A stretch of 64,000 nt of DNA from positions 124,001 through 188,000 of the forward strand of contig NZ_APNG01000003.1 in assembly GCF_040361255.1 (NCBI RefSeq), written 5' to 3'. Below, one piece after another: positions 52,644 to 59,547 of the stretch. This stretch comes from Salinisphaera sp040361255 (GTDB taxonomy: Bacteria; Pseudomonadota; Gammaproteobacteria; Nevskiales; Salinisphaeraceae). How positions within the stretch are numbered: the first letter of the stretch is position 1; every line of letters starts with the position of its first letter. The position numbers and the translations under genes are program-made. The notes below the pieces were generated by a model. It was not told where the DNA came from. It was given only the letters and a program-made list of their open reading frames with translations, and ran no database searches.

Positions 52644-53921
52644 CTAGCCCGCAGGGGCTGCGGCCAGGGCCTGTTCCAGATCGGCAATCAGGTCGTCGAT
52701 GTGTTCGATGCCGACCGACAGCCGCACCATATCGGCGGTCACGCCGGCGCTTTCCAGCTCGGCTTCGTTGAGTTGGCTGTGGGTGGTGGCAGCCGGCATG
52801 GCGGCACAGCTTTTCGCGTCGCCGATATTGACTAGTCGGATGAATAGCTTGAGCGCATCGTAGAACGCGACCCCGGCCTCAAAACCGCCGTCGATACCGA
52901 AGCTGAGAATGCCCGACGCCTGGCCGTTCATATAGCGCTCGGCCAGATGATGATCGCGGTGGCTGGCAAGCCCCGCATAGCTGACCCAGGCCACGCGTTC
53001 GTGGGCTTCCAGGTATTCGGCGATGCGTTGCGTGTTGAAACACACGCGTTCCATGCGCAGGGCCAGGGTTTCCAGCCCCTGCAGGAACAGCCAGGCATTG
53101 AAGGCGCTCATCGCGCCGCCCATGTTGCGCAGCGGCACTACGCGCGCACGCGTGATGAAGGCGGCCTCGCCGGCGTCCTTGGCGTAATTGATGCCGTGAT
53201 ACGACACGTCCGGCTCGGTGAGCAGCGAAAAACGCTGGGCATGATCGAGCCAGGGAAAACGCCCGGAATCCACGATCAGGCCGCCGAGGGTGGTGCCATG
53301 GCCGCCGATATACTTCGTCGCCGAATGCACCACGATATCCGCGCCGTGCTCGATCGGGCGCAGCAGCATGGGCGAGCAGACGGTGTTGTCGACCATCAGC
53401 GGCACGCCGTGGGCATGGGCGATTTCGGCCAGCCGGGCGATATCGGCGATATTGCCCGAGGGGTTGCCGATGGATTCGCAATAGACGGCCTTGGTGCGCT
53501 CGTCGATGAGCTCGGCCATCGCATCGAGATCGTCCTTGTCGGCAAAGCGTACCGAAATGCCCTGGCGCGGCAGCGTATGCGCAAACAGGTTGTAGGTGCC
53601 GCCATACAGCTCGCTGATCGACACGATGTTGTCACCGGCCTCGGCAATGGTCTGAATCGCCGCGGTAATCGCGGCCATGCCGGAGGCCATCGCCAGCGCG
53701 CCGATACCGCCTTCCAGGGCGGCGACGCGTTGTTCGAGCACCCCGCAGGTCGGGTTGGTAATACGGCTGTAGATATTGCCGACTTCCTTGAGATCGAACA
53801 GATCCGCCGCGTGTTGGGCGTTGTCGAAGGCAAAGGAGGTGGTCTGGTGAATCGGCACGGCCACCGCGTGCTGTTCATCCGGCGTATAGCCGGTATGCAG
53901 GGCAATAGTTTCCGGTTTCAT
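52644..53921 (-). CDS. metY: O-acetylhomoserine (thiol)-lyase
   Basis: A 425-aa PLP enzyme that joins O-acetylhomoserine with sulfide or methanethiol in methionine synthesis. Typical sequence: MKPETIALHTGYTPDEQHAVAVPIHQTTSFAF, GNIYSRITNPTCGVLEQRVAALEGG, ELYGGTYNLFAHTLPRQGI and the PLP-lysine in VVHSATKYIGGHGTTLGG, followed by the C-terminal SCAAMPAATTHSQLNEAELESAGV. Start ATG 53921 preferred over 53942 from homology. Cys/Met PLP family member closest to MetY by the length (about 430) and the TKYIGGHG insert. Single gene. Confidence 0.9.
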   Translation of the reverse strand: MKPETIALHTGYTPDEQHAVAVPIHQTTSFAFDNAQHAADLFDLKEVGNIYSRITNPTCGVLEQRVAALEGGIGALAMASGMAAITAAIQTIAEAGDNIVSISELYGGTYNLFAHTLPRQGISVRFADKDDLDAMAELIDERTKAVYCESIGNPSGNIADIARLAEIAHAHGVPLMVDNTVCSPMLLRPIEHGADIVVHSATKYIGGHGTTLGGLIVDSGRFPWLDHAQRFSLLTEPDVSYHGINYAKDAGEAAFITRARVVPLRNMGGAMSAFNAWLFLQGLETLALRMERVCFNTQRIAEYLEAHERVAWVSYAGLASHRDHHLAERYMNGQASGILSFGIDGGFEAGVAFYDALKLFIRLVNIGDAKSCAAMPAATTHSQLNEAELESAGVTADMVRLSVGIEHIDDLIADLEQALAAAPAG

Positions 53922-54047
53922 GATCGCGTCTCGGACAGGCATGGCTGAATACGGCCCCCGAGTATAGAGATACGCCCCGCGTCTGTGCGCTTGTATTGTG
54001 GACGACCGATTGGGCGAGGCAGGGCGCGCCCACCGCCGGGGCGTCAG

Positions 54048-54389
54048 TCAGTCGCGCTCGGTCTCGCGGCATTGTTCGACGATATTGCCTGGCCCGCCGT
54101 CATTGCCCCGGGTGAATACGGTGGCCAGGCGTTGTTCGTCTTCGATGCGCAAAAGCAGTTGCAGCTCGGTGCCTGTATAACGTTGGCCGATCGGGCTCGG
54201 TGCGCTTTGCATTTCGATCAGGCGCGGGCCCATTTGCACAACGGCGATATCCGGGCCCCGATACGTGATGGTCAGCGGCCGGTCGCTATCGCATTGATAA
54301 CGGGCGGTGTGTTCCTCCGGGCCGTGGGCACAGCCGGCGGCGAGCAGGATGCCCGCAACGAGCGACAACACAATCGAACGACGGGCCAT
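54048..54389 (-). CDS. MliC-like lysozyme inhibitor lipoprotein
   Basis: A 113-aa lipoprotein with signal and lipobox LLAAGC (Cys about residue 20) and a small beta-barrel domain: YQCDSDRPLTITYRGPDIAVVQMGPRLIEMQSAPSPIGQRYTG and a final IVEQCRETE. The YxCxxxxxxxxxxY...VxxGxxxxxLxxxxSASGxxY pattern is that of MliC/PliC membrane lysozyme inhibitors, though the usual SASGxRY motif is SAPSPIGQRY here. Start ATG 54389. Confidence 0.6.
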   Translation of the reverse strand: MARRSIVLSLVAGILLAAGCAHGPEEHTARYQCDSDRPLTITYRGPDIAVVQMGPRLIEMQSAPSPIGQRYTGTELQLLLRIEDEQRLATVFTRGNDGGPGNIVEQCRETERD

Positions 54390-54514
54390 GCATGACTCCG
54401 AATCCAAGACGTAACGTATTGGCGTGCGCCAGGAACAATCCGACCGCCACGCCAGCGGTGCCGTGCTTTACGAGCGCGGGCCCTTTATAGCGTATCGGCC
54501 TGTGCAACAGGTGC

Positions 54515-54543
54515 TTGAGCTTGATCGCGCAAGGGCGTAGGCT
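54515..54543 (+). promoter_or_regulatory. Candidate promoter of the aroG leader
   Basis: TTGAGC at 54515-54520 and TAGGCT at 54538-54543 with 17-base spacing, about 60 bases before the leader peptide ATG. Moderate match to sigma-70. Confidence 0.4.
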
Positions 54544-54603
54544 TCTTGGCGAAATCTACGAGGCGTTCCATCCATGCCGTTAACACACGACAACAGCATA
54601 ACG

Positions 54604-54678
54604 ATGCGACACGGCGCACAGGCGCGCGTGGCCTCGATTTATTTCTACGGGTATTGGTTTAGCCGCCACGGCGTCTGA
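54604..54678 (+). CDS. Aromatic-amino-acid leader peptide upstream of DAHP synthase
   Basis: A 24-codon frame with core ASIYFYGYWFSRHGV: codons 13-19 are Tyr, Phe, Tyr, Gly, Tyr, Trp, Phe. Six aromatic codons in seven are far beyond chance and follow the form of trp, phe and tyr attenuation peptides. It ends 52 bases before an intrinsic terminator that precedes aroG. A hairpin of CAGGCGCCCG with CGGGACGCCTG (54689-54714) lies between the two. No strong ribosome site precedes the ATG. It should sense all three aromatic amino acids through ribosome stalling. Alternative antiterminator pairing is not obvious by eye. Confidence 0.82.
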   Translation: MRHGAQARVASIYFYGYWFSRHGV

Positions 54679-54730
54679 TCCACCCGGACAGGCGCCCGGC
54701 ATACGGGACGCCTGCCGAAGAGTTTTCAAA

Positions 54731-54762
54731 CCCCCGGTTGGCCTCCCAACCGGGGGTTTTTT
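54731..54762 (+). terminator. Attenuator terminator upstream of DAHP synthase
   Basis: Perfect 11-base arms CCCCCGGTTGG and CCAACCGGGGG around CCTC, then TTTTTT, placed between the aromatic leader frame and aroG with 155 bases to the aroG start. No gene ends near it on this strand, so it can only serve as an attenuator. Confidence 0.9.
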
Positions 54763-54808
54763 CGTTCTGGCATACCGCCACGAATTCAGCAGCACACAGG
54801 AACACGCC

Positions 54809-54943
54809 ATGTATTACGACGACCGCGACCGCCACTGGTTTATCGACGGCGACACCGCCGACCACGTATTGATGTCTTCGCGCGCCACAAACGCGCATGA
54901 ACTGCAAGGAACGACCCATGACCGCCCGTCTCGCCAGCGTTAA
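54809..54943 (+). CDS. Second small ORF, Tyr/Trp/Phe at start, overlapping the aroG start
   Basis: A 44-codon frame starting MYYDDRDRHWFIDGD, with CACAGGAACACGCC before its ATG. It lies after the attenuator terminator and stops at 54943, 26 bases inside aroG, in another frame. Codons 2, 3, 10 and 11 are Tyr, Tyr, Trp, Phe. Translation of it would run through the aroG ribosome site, allowing coupling or inhibition of aroG translation in step with aromatic tRNA supply. It might be chance; no homologue is known to me. Confidence 0.45.
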   Translation: MYYDDRDRHWFIDGDTADHVLMSSRATNAHELQGTTHDRPSRQR

Positions 54944-55973
54944 TCACGATCTCGACACCGTCTCGCCCGCGCGCCGGGCCTTTCGTCTGAGCACACCGGC
55001 TGCGTTGCGCAAGGCCTTGCCGGTATCGGCCCAACTGGCCGCGCAGATCGAGCGCCAGCGCGCGGCCATCCGCGCCGTGCTGCGCGGCGAAGACGACCGC
55101 CTGCTGGTGATTACCGGCCCCTGTTCACTGCACGATCCGCAGGCCGCGCTCGACTACGGCCGGCGTCTGGCCGCGCTGGCCGATGAACTGGGCGACCGAT
55201 TGCTCATCGTCATGCGCGCCTATGTCGAAAAGCCGCGCACCACCGTCGGCTGGAAAGGGCTGCTGCACGACCCGCATCTCGACGAAAGCAACGATCTGGA
55301 AGCCGGTCTGCGAATCTCGCGCCGTCTGCTCATCGAGCTGGCCGAACTGGGTCTGCCGATTGCCACGGAAGTGCTCAGTCCGGCGGCGGCGGCTTATCTC
55401 GAAGACACGCTCAGCTGGGCTGCAATTGGTGCGCGTACCACCGAATCCCAGACCCATCGCGAACTGGTCAGCGGTCTGGACATGCCGGTGGGCTTCAAGA
55501 ACGGCACCGATGGCGAACTCGGCGCCGCGCTGGATGCCATCCAGGCCGCCGCGCGTGCGCACAGCCATTTCGGCATGAGCGACGCCGGCGAATCTGCGCT
55601 CGTCGCGACCGCCGGCAATCCGGATACGCACCTGATCCTGCGTGGTGGCCGGCGTGGCCCCAACTACGACGCCGACAGCGTAGCCGCCGCGGCCGACGCG
55701 CTGGCACGGGCCGGTATCGACCGGCGTCTGATCGTCGATTGCAGCCATGCCAATAGCGGCAAGGATGCGCTACGCCAGCCCGAGGTCGCCGAGCAGGTGC
55801 TCGCCCAGCGGCGCGTGGATACGCGCGCCATCGCCGGGATCATGCTGGAAAGCCATCTGGAAACCGGCAAACAGGCGCTTGGCTCCGAGCTGGCCTATGG
55901 CGTGTCGGTTACCGATGCCTGTCTGGGCTGGGTACCAACCGAAGCGTTGTTGCGCCGACTCGCCGCGGGGTGA
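54918..55973 (+). CDS. aroG: 3-Deoxy-7-phosphoheptulonate synthase (AroF/G/H type)
   Basis: A 351-aa class I DAHP synthase, the first step of the shikimate pathway. Key motifs: LLVITGPCSLHDPQAAL (metal Cys), MRAYVEKPRTTVGWKGLLHDPHLD, GARTTESQTHRELVSGLDMPVGFKNGTDG, DTHLILRGGRRGPNYDADSV and IVDCSHANSGKDALRQ, all as in AroG/F/H. Length fits. ATG 54918 is preceded by AAGGA. An aromatic leader peptide, a strong terminator and a second small ORF that overlaps its start precede it, so expression is probably set by aromatic amino-acid supply. Which of Phe, Tyr or Trp feeds back on the enzyme is not readable. Confidence 0.93.
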   Translation: MTARLASVNHDLDTVSPARRAFRLSTPAALRKALPVSAQLAAQIERQRAAIRAVLRGEDDRLLVITGPCSLHDPQAALDYGRRLAALADELGDRLLIVMRAYVEKPRTTVGWKGLLHDPHLDESNDLEAGLRISRRLLIELAELGLPIATEVLSPAAAAYLEDTLSWAAIGARTTESQTHRELVSGLDMPVGFKNGTDGELGAALDAIQAAARAHSHFGMSDAGESALVATAGNPDTHLILRGGRRGPNYDADSVAAAADALARAGIDRRLIVDCSHANSGKDALRQPEVAEQVLAQRRVDTRAIAGIMLESHLETGKQALGSELAYGVSVTDACLGWVPTEALLRRLAAG

Positions 55974-56023
55974 GCGCCAACGGCCCGGGGCTGGCGGCGT
56001 ACAAGCCGCCTCGGGCGCGCCGT

Positions 56024-56164
56024 TCAGGAATAGTCGAGATCGAGCAGCCGGACCGACCAGTTACGCGGTTCGGCTTTGGGCGCTGCACTGGTCGGCGCTG
56101 CACGGCGCGAACCTTGAGGCCCGCGTACCGGGCGAGATGGAGCAGATTTCTTACCAGACGCCAT
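56024..56164 (-). CDS. Possible small basic protein (46 aa)
   Basis: A 46-codon frame on the minus strand starting MASGKKSAPSRPVRGPQGSR and ending NWSVRLLDLDYS, with GGCAGGAAGG upstream of the ATG. Basic, disordered first half and a more ordered tail. The hairpin at 55993-56010 (GGCGGC-type) lies downstream. I do not recognise it; ribosome site and sense of composition argue it may be real. Confidence 0.4.
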   Translation of the reverse strand: MASGKKSAPSRPVRGPQGSRRAAPTSAAPKAEPRNWSVRLLDLDYS

Positions 56165-56373
56165 GATGGCCTTCCTGCCTCGGCTGAGGCGTGTGGATAA
56201 GGCGACGCGTCGTGCGGGCCTTGCCGTGATTAACGGCCGCTATCACGCACGGCTTTAGCCGTTGGCGTGGCCCAAGTCGCGGGCCTTTATACTCGGTGTG
56301 ATTCGATGCGCGTATCGGCGGTGCCTAAAGCGCCGGCTGGGCGATGCCCGCTGCAATCAAAGACTGTGCTGCT

Positions 56374-57093
56374 ATGGATATCGGCCCGTATCGGTTTTCG
56401 CCGCCCTGGTGGGGCGTGTTGTTGTTCGCGCTGGGCGCGACGATATTCTGTGCGCTGGGTGTCTGGCAGATCGAGCGGGCGCATTACAAGCAGCGCCTGC
56501 TCGAAGCCCAGCAGGCCGCGCAGGCAGCAGCACCGGTGGCGATCACCGGTCAGGATCAGGCGCTTGTCTACGGGCGCACCTATGACGCGGCCGGCGTTTA
56601 CGATGCCGATCGACAGATCCTGCTGGCCGATCAGACCCATGCTTCGCAGGTGGGGTATCACGTATGGACAGCGCTGCGTCTGAACGACGGCAAGCGGGTG
56701 CTGGTCGATCGCGGCTGGATTGCGCGCAGCGATTCGGGCCTGCCCGATCCGGCCGTGCCTGCGGCGCGCGTGCAGATCCGCGGCATCTGGCAACCGCTGC
56801 CTGCGCCAGCGCTCGATTGGGGTAGGACATCGGCTTGTGAAGGCCAGGGCTGGCCGCGGGTGCTGAGCTATCCCACGATCGAGGCGCTGCGTTGTCAGTA
56901 CGACCCGGCCCTGCTGGACGGGGTGCTGCTGCTCGATGCCAGCGCGCCCGGCGGCTTTGTGCGCGACTGGTCGGAAGAAACCGATACCGTGGGTCTACGC
57001 CCGTTCGGCCACTATGCCTATGCTTCGCAGTGGTTTCTCATGGCCCTGGTGGCGGGCGTGATCCTGGTGGTGGTGAATCTGCGCCGGCGTTGA
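56374..57093 (+). CDS. SURF1-family protein
   Basis: A 239-aa protein with N- and C-terminal membrane helices (about residues 12-32 and 215-234) and a periplasmic domain between them, the layout of SURF1, which helps assemble heme a in cytochrome c oxidase. Visible: LGVWQIERAHYKQRLLEA, GRTYDAAGVYDADRQILLADQTHASQVGYHVWTAL, VLVDRGWIARS, and the C-terminal GHYAYASQWFLMALVAGVILVVVNLRRR. It is not beside cox genes in this window. Weak ribosome site at ATG 56374. Confidence 0.82.
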   Translation: MDIGPYRFSPPWWGVLLFALGATIFCALGVWQIERAHYKQRLLEAQQAAQAAAPVAITGQDQALVYGRTYDAAGVYDADRQILLADQTHASQVGYHVWTALRLNDGKRVLVDRGWIARSDSGLPDPAVPAARVQIRGIWQPLPAPALDWGRTSACEGQGWPRVLSYPTIEALRCQYDPALLDGVLLLDASAPGGFVRDWSEETDTVGLRPFGHYAYASQWFLMALVAGVILVVVNLRRR

Positions 57094-57170
57094 CGCACGC
57101 CCACTGCGTGTTGCCGCGAACCGGGCAGCGCTATAGGCTGCGTCGGCCTTTTTGCTAGCGAGGTCCGGGC

Positions 57171-57863
57171 ATGCCCTTGAGCCGAGAACAACACCGCACG
57201 CTGCGCGATCTGGCCAGCCAGGTCGACGGCATCGATCGCGCGGTGTATGCGCGTTTCGAAAAAGATCCGCTCGAACCGGTGATCGGCCTCGGCGCACCCG
57301 ATACGCGGATCGGTTTTTTCGGCCGCGATCCCGGCACCGACGAAATCAAGTACGGCGAGCCGTTCATCGGCGCCGGTGGGCAGCTCGTGCGCAAGACGAT
57401 TTATCGGCATCTGCATGGCGACGAGTTGCCGGATTTCGAAACGTCGCGCGCGCTTGGCGAGGATTTTTTCTGGATCAACACCGTGCCCTACAAGCCCATC
57501 GGCAACAAAGCCTGGTCGATGAAGGTCAAGCGTAGCTTTGCGCCGACCATGCGCGCGTTGTTGATCAATGCCTGGCAGGGCCGTTCGTTGATTACTCTCG
57601 GCCGCGAGGCGTTTTTATGGTTCGGTATCGATCAGCCGAAAGACGAACGCGCGCGTATCGAGGCGTTCTGGGCACGCGAGGATCGTTTCGAATCCGCGAT
57701 CGATATCGAGCTGACGACCGACGAGGGCGAGCGGGCCGTATTCGATATCCGGCCCTTGCCGCATCCCTCACCGTTGAATGCCACGTGGTACAAGCGTTTT
57801 CCGGACTTGCTGCGCCAGCGCCTGACCCAGCTCGACGCGCGCTTGGGCAATCTGCGCGGGTAA
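57171..57863 (+). CDS. Uracil-DNA glycosylase family protein
   Basis: A 230-aa UDG-superfamily protein. Motif A is GRDPGTDEIKYGEPFIGAGGQLVRKTI, close to the GxxPG-xxEDxxGxPFxGxxGxxL of family 4/5 enzymes; WINTVPYKP, LITLGREAFLWFG and the motif 2-like HPSPLNATWYKRFPDLL follow. The four Fe-S cysteines of family 4 are missing, so it belongs to the Cys-free branch, as found in many proteobacteria. ATG 57171 has AGCGAGG upstream. Active catalytic identity is not assured. Confidence 0.75.
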   Translation: MPLSREQHRTLRDLASQVDGIDRAVYARFEKDPLEPVIGLGAPDTRIGFFGRDPGTDEIKYGEPFIGAGGQLVRKTIYRHLHGDELPDFETSRALGEDFFWINTVPYKPIGNKAWSMKVKRSFAPTMRALLINAWQGRSLITLGREAFLWFGIDQPKDERARIEAFWAREDRFESAIDIELTTDEGERAVFDIRPLPHPSPLNATWYKRFPDLLRQRLTQLDARLGNLRG

Positions 57864-57869
57864 TCGCGC

Positions 57870-58142
57870 TCAGTAACCGGGTGGCCGGCGTCCGAGGCTG
57901 CGCTGCCAGGCGCGGCTGGCCACGCCGCGCCCGACCACCCGGGCAAAGGCCACGCAAAAGCCGCTCACGGCGGCCCAGGCAAGAATCCGCGGCCAGCCCG
58001 GGTCCTGATCCTCGATATTGATGGGCGGCTCTTCGGCCAGCGTATAGCGCCATGCTGACGCCGCGCTACGCCGTGCGAGGATACCAGCGCCAATCGCCGC
58101 ACCGGCGCCCAGCGCCAGCCATAACGTTCGTTCTCGATTCAT
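57870..58142 (-). CDS. DUF4235-like small membrane protein
   Basis: A 90-aa protein with two helices (about residues 6-25 and 56-76). ASAWRYTLAEEPPINIEDQDPGWPRILAWAAVSGFCVAFARVVGRGVASRAWQRSLGRRPP matches the DUF4235 pattern (AWRKxTGxEPP, WAAxSGAxxGxARxxxxRxxAxxWRxxxGxxPP). Convergent with the glycosylase gene with six bases between stops. Function unknown. Confidence 0.7.
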   Translation of the reverse strand: MNRERTLWLALGAGAAIGAGILARRSAASAWRYTLAEEPPINIEDQDPGWPRILAWAAVSGFCVAFARVVGRGVASRAWQRSLGRRPPGY

Positions 58143-58286
58143 GCCCGTTGCGTCGGCGCGTGCGCCGCGTGTTCAAAACCCAGCCGCGATCGTATCGCAC
58201 AACGGTGCGTACGCGCTGGACCGGCTCAAGCCACGGCCCGATCCGCCGATAGCGAAACTGTAAAGTGAATTTCCGGTGACAACGCT

Positions 58287-58610
58287 ATGACTGAAACACA
58301 GTGGGCGCGTCTCGCGGGCGACCTCGACTATCTGCGAGCACTGGTTTACGGCGCCTGTTCGTCGCCGTTGGTGTGGCTGCCGCTGGCCGTGTGTATCGTC
58401 GCGGGTGCTGTCTTTGCCTGGCGCGCGATCAACGAGCGAAACAGCTATACCCGGTTCGGGCGCAATGCATCGCTGGCCTGTCTGGGCGTGGCCTGTGCCA
58501 TCGTCGTGGCCGGCACCTGGTCCTATTCGAGCAGCCAGGCCGCGACCGGCGTACCGGCGGCAACGGTCATCGGTACGGCGCCCGGCGTCACGGCTGGCGG
58601 GCGGGGTTAG
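58287..58610 (+). CDS. Small membrane protein, unknown
   Basis: A 107-aa protein with two helices (about residues 31-49 and 65-85) and a Gly/Ala/Thr-rich end. ATG 58287 lies in a region with weak ribosome signal. Not recognised. Confidence 0.45.
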   Translation: MTETQWARLAGDLDYLRALVYGACSSPLVWLPLAVCIVAGAVFAWRAINERNSYTRFGRNASLACLGVACAIVVAGTWSYSSSQAATGVPAATVIGTAPGVTAGGRG

Positions 58611-58772
58611 GCGCGAGGGCACAAGCCAGGCACTCCGGGCGGGCACACCGGGAGGCTATCGCGTAATAAGACGGATTGATGTCGTGCCAGGTCGGTGTGA
58701 ACGGGACAACGAGTCGCCCATGGCACGGCTGGCGGCGGCGGGTTGCAAGGTAAACACTGCGGCGCAATTTAA

Positions 58773-58800
58773 TTGTGCGCTGTTGTTCCCGGCGTATAGT
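58773..58800 (+). promoter_or_regulatory. Candidate promoter of the heme oxygenase-phytochrome operon
   Basis: TTGTGC at 58773-58778 and TATAGT at 58795-58800 with 16-base spacing. It overlaps an imperfect dyad (GCGCAATT at 58762-58769 and AATTGTGCGC at 58771-58780), which may hold a regulator. It lies 130 bases before the heme oxygenase ATG. Confidence 0.45.
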
Positions 58801-58929
58801 ATTCGGACACGTTAGTTTTTCCGTCACGCGGTCGGGCTACCCTAAACGATCGCGACCGGTGTCTTCTGCCCTTCGCAGCGTCTGCACAAGACGGCGCGCG
58901 GGCACGCCGGACCAGAGAGTGCCCCAACC

Positions 58930-59547
58930 ATGCAGGTTCGTAGTCTTGCCCAGCGCTGCGCCGTGTCGACGCCGGATCCGCTTGCGCTGATACGGCGAAG
59001 CACCGCGCGTTTGCATACCGCTATCGAGCGCGATACGCCGCTGGCGCGTCTGGCTGCGCATGATTGTACGGTCGAAGAATATCGTCGGGCGCTGCGTTTG
59101 TCGGCGGCAATCTACGCCACACTCGACCGGCAGTTCGTGGCCGCCGAGCACTGGCGCCCGCGCGCTGTCGGCGCCTATCGGCTGCGTTCGCCGGCGTTGC
59201 TGGCCGACCTGCATCGTGCTGGCGAGTCCAGCGCCGGGCTTGCCGCCAGCGGCCGGCCGATCGACAGCACGCCCGCCTATCTCGGCGCGCGCTATGTGGT
59301 CGATGGCGCCCAGTTCGGGCACCGCGTCATCGCCGCGGCGCTGGCAGGCTCGCCGGCAGCGCCGTTGGCCGCCCGCGCCGAATTCTGGTCGGCGGCGTTT
59401 GTCAGCCGCAATGACTGGCGTCGTCTTCGGGTGGGGTTGTCGGGTCTGCACAGCCGCGACGAAGTCGCCCGCGCTGCCCGTTCGGCGCGTCGTACCTTCG
59501 AACATTTTTATCAGGCGCTGGATGACCCCGGCCGGGGACCGGTATGA
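58930..59547 (+). CDS. bphO: Biliverdin-producing heme oxygenase
   Basis: A 205-aa heme oxygenase of the short bacterial BphO type. N-terminal RRSTARLHTAIERDTPLARLAAHDCTVEEYRRALR contains the axial heme His in LHTAIE and the YRxxL helix; STPAYLGARYVVDGAQFGHRVI corresponds to the conserved distal helix with its GA-rich turn. It cleaves heme to biliverdin, the phytochrome chromophore. It overlaps the bacteriophytochrome gene by four bases (ATGA), so chromophore supply and photoreceptor are coupled. Confidence 0.87.
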   Translation: MQVRSLAQRCAVSTPDPLALIRRSTARLHTAIERDTPLARLAAHDCTVEEYRRALRLSAAIYATLDRQFVAAEHWRPRAVGAYRLRSPALLADLHRAGESSAGLAASGRPIDSTPAYLGARYVVDGAQFGHRVIAAALAGSPAAPLAARAEFWSAAFVSRNDWRRLRVGLSGLHSRDEVARAARSARRTFEHFYQALDDPGRGPV

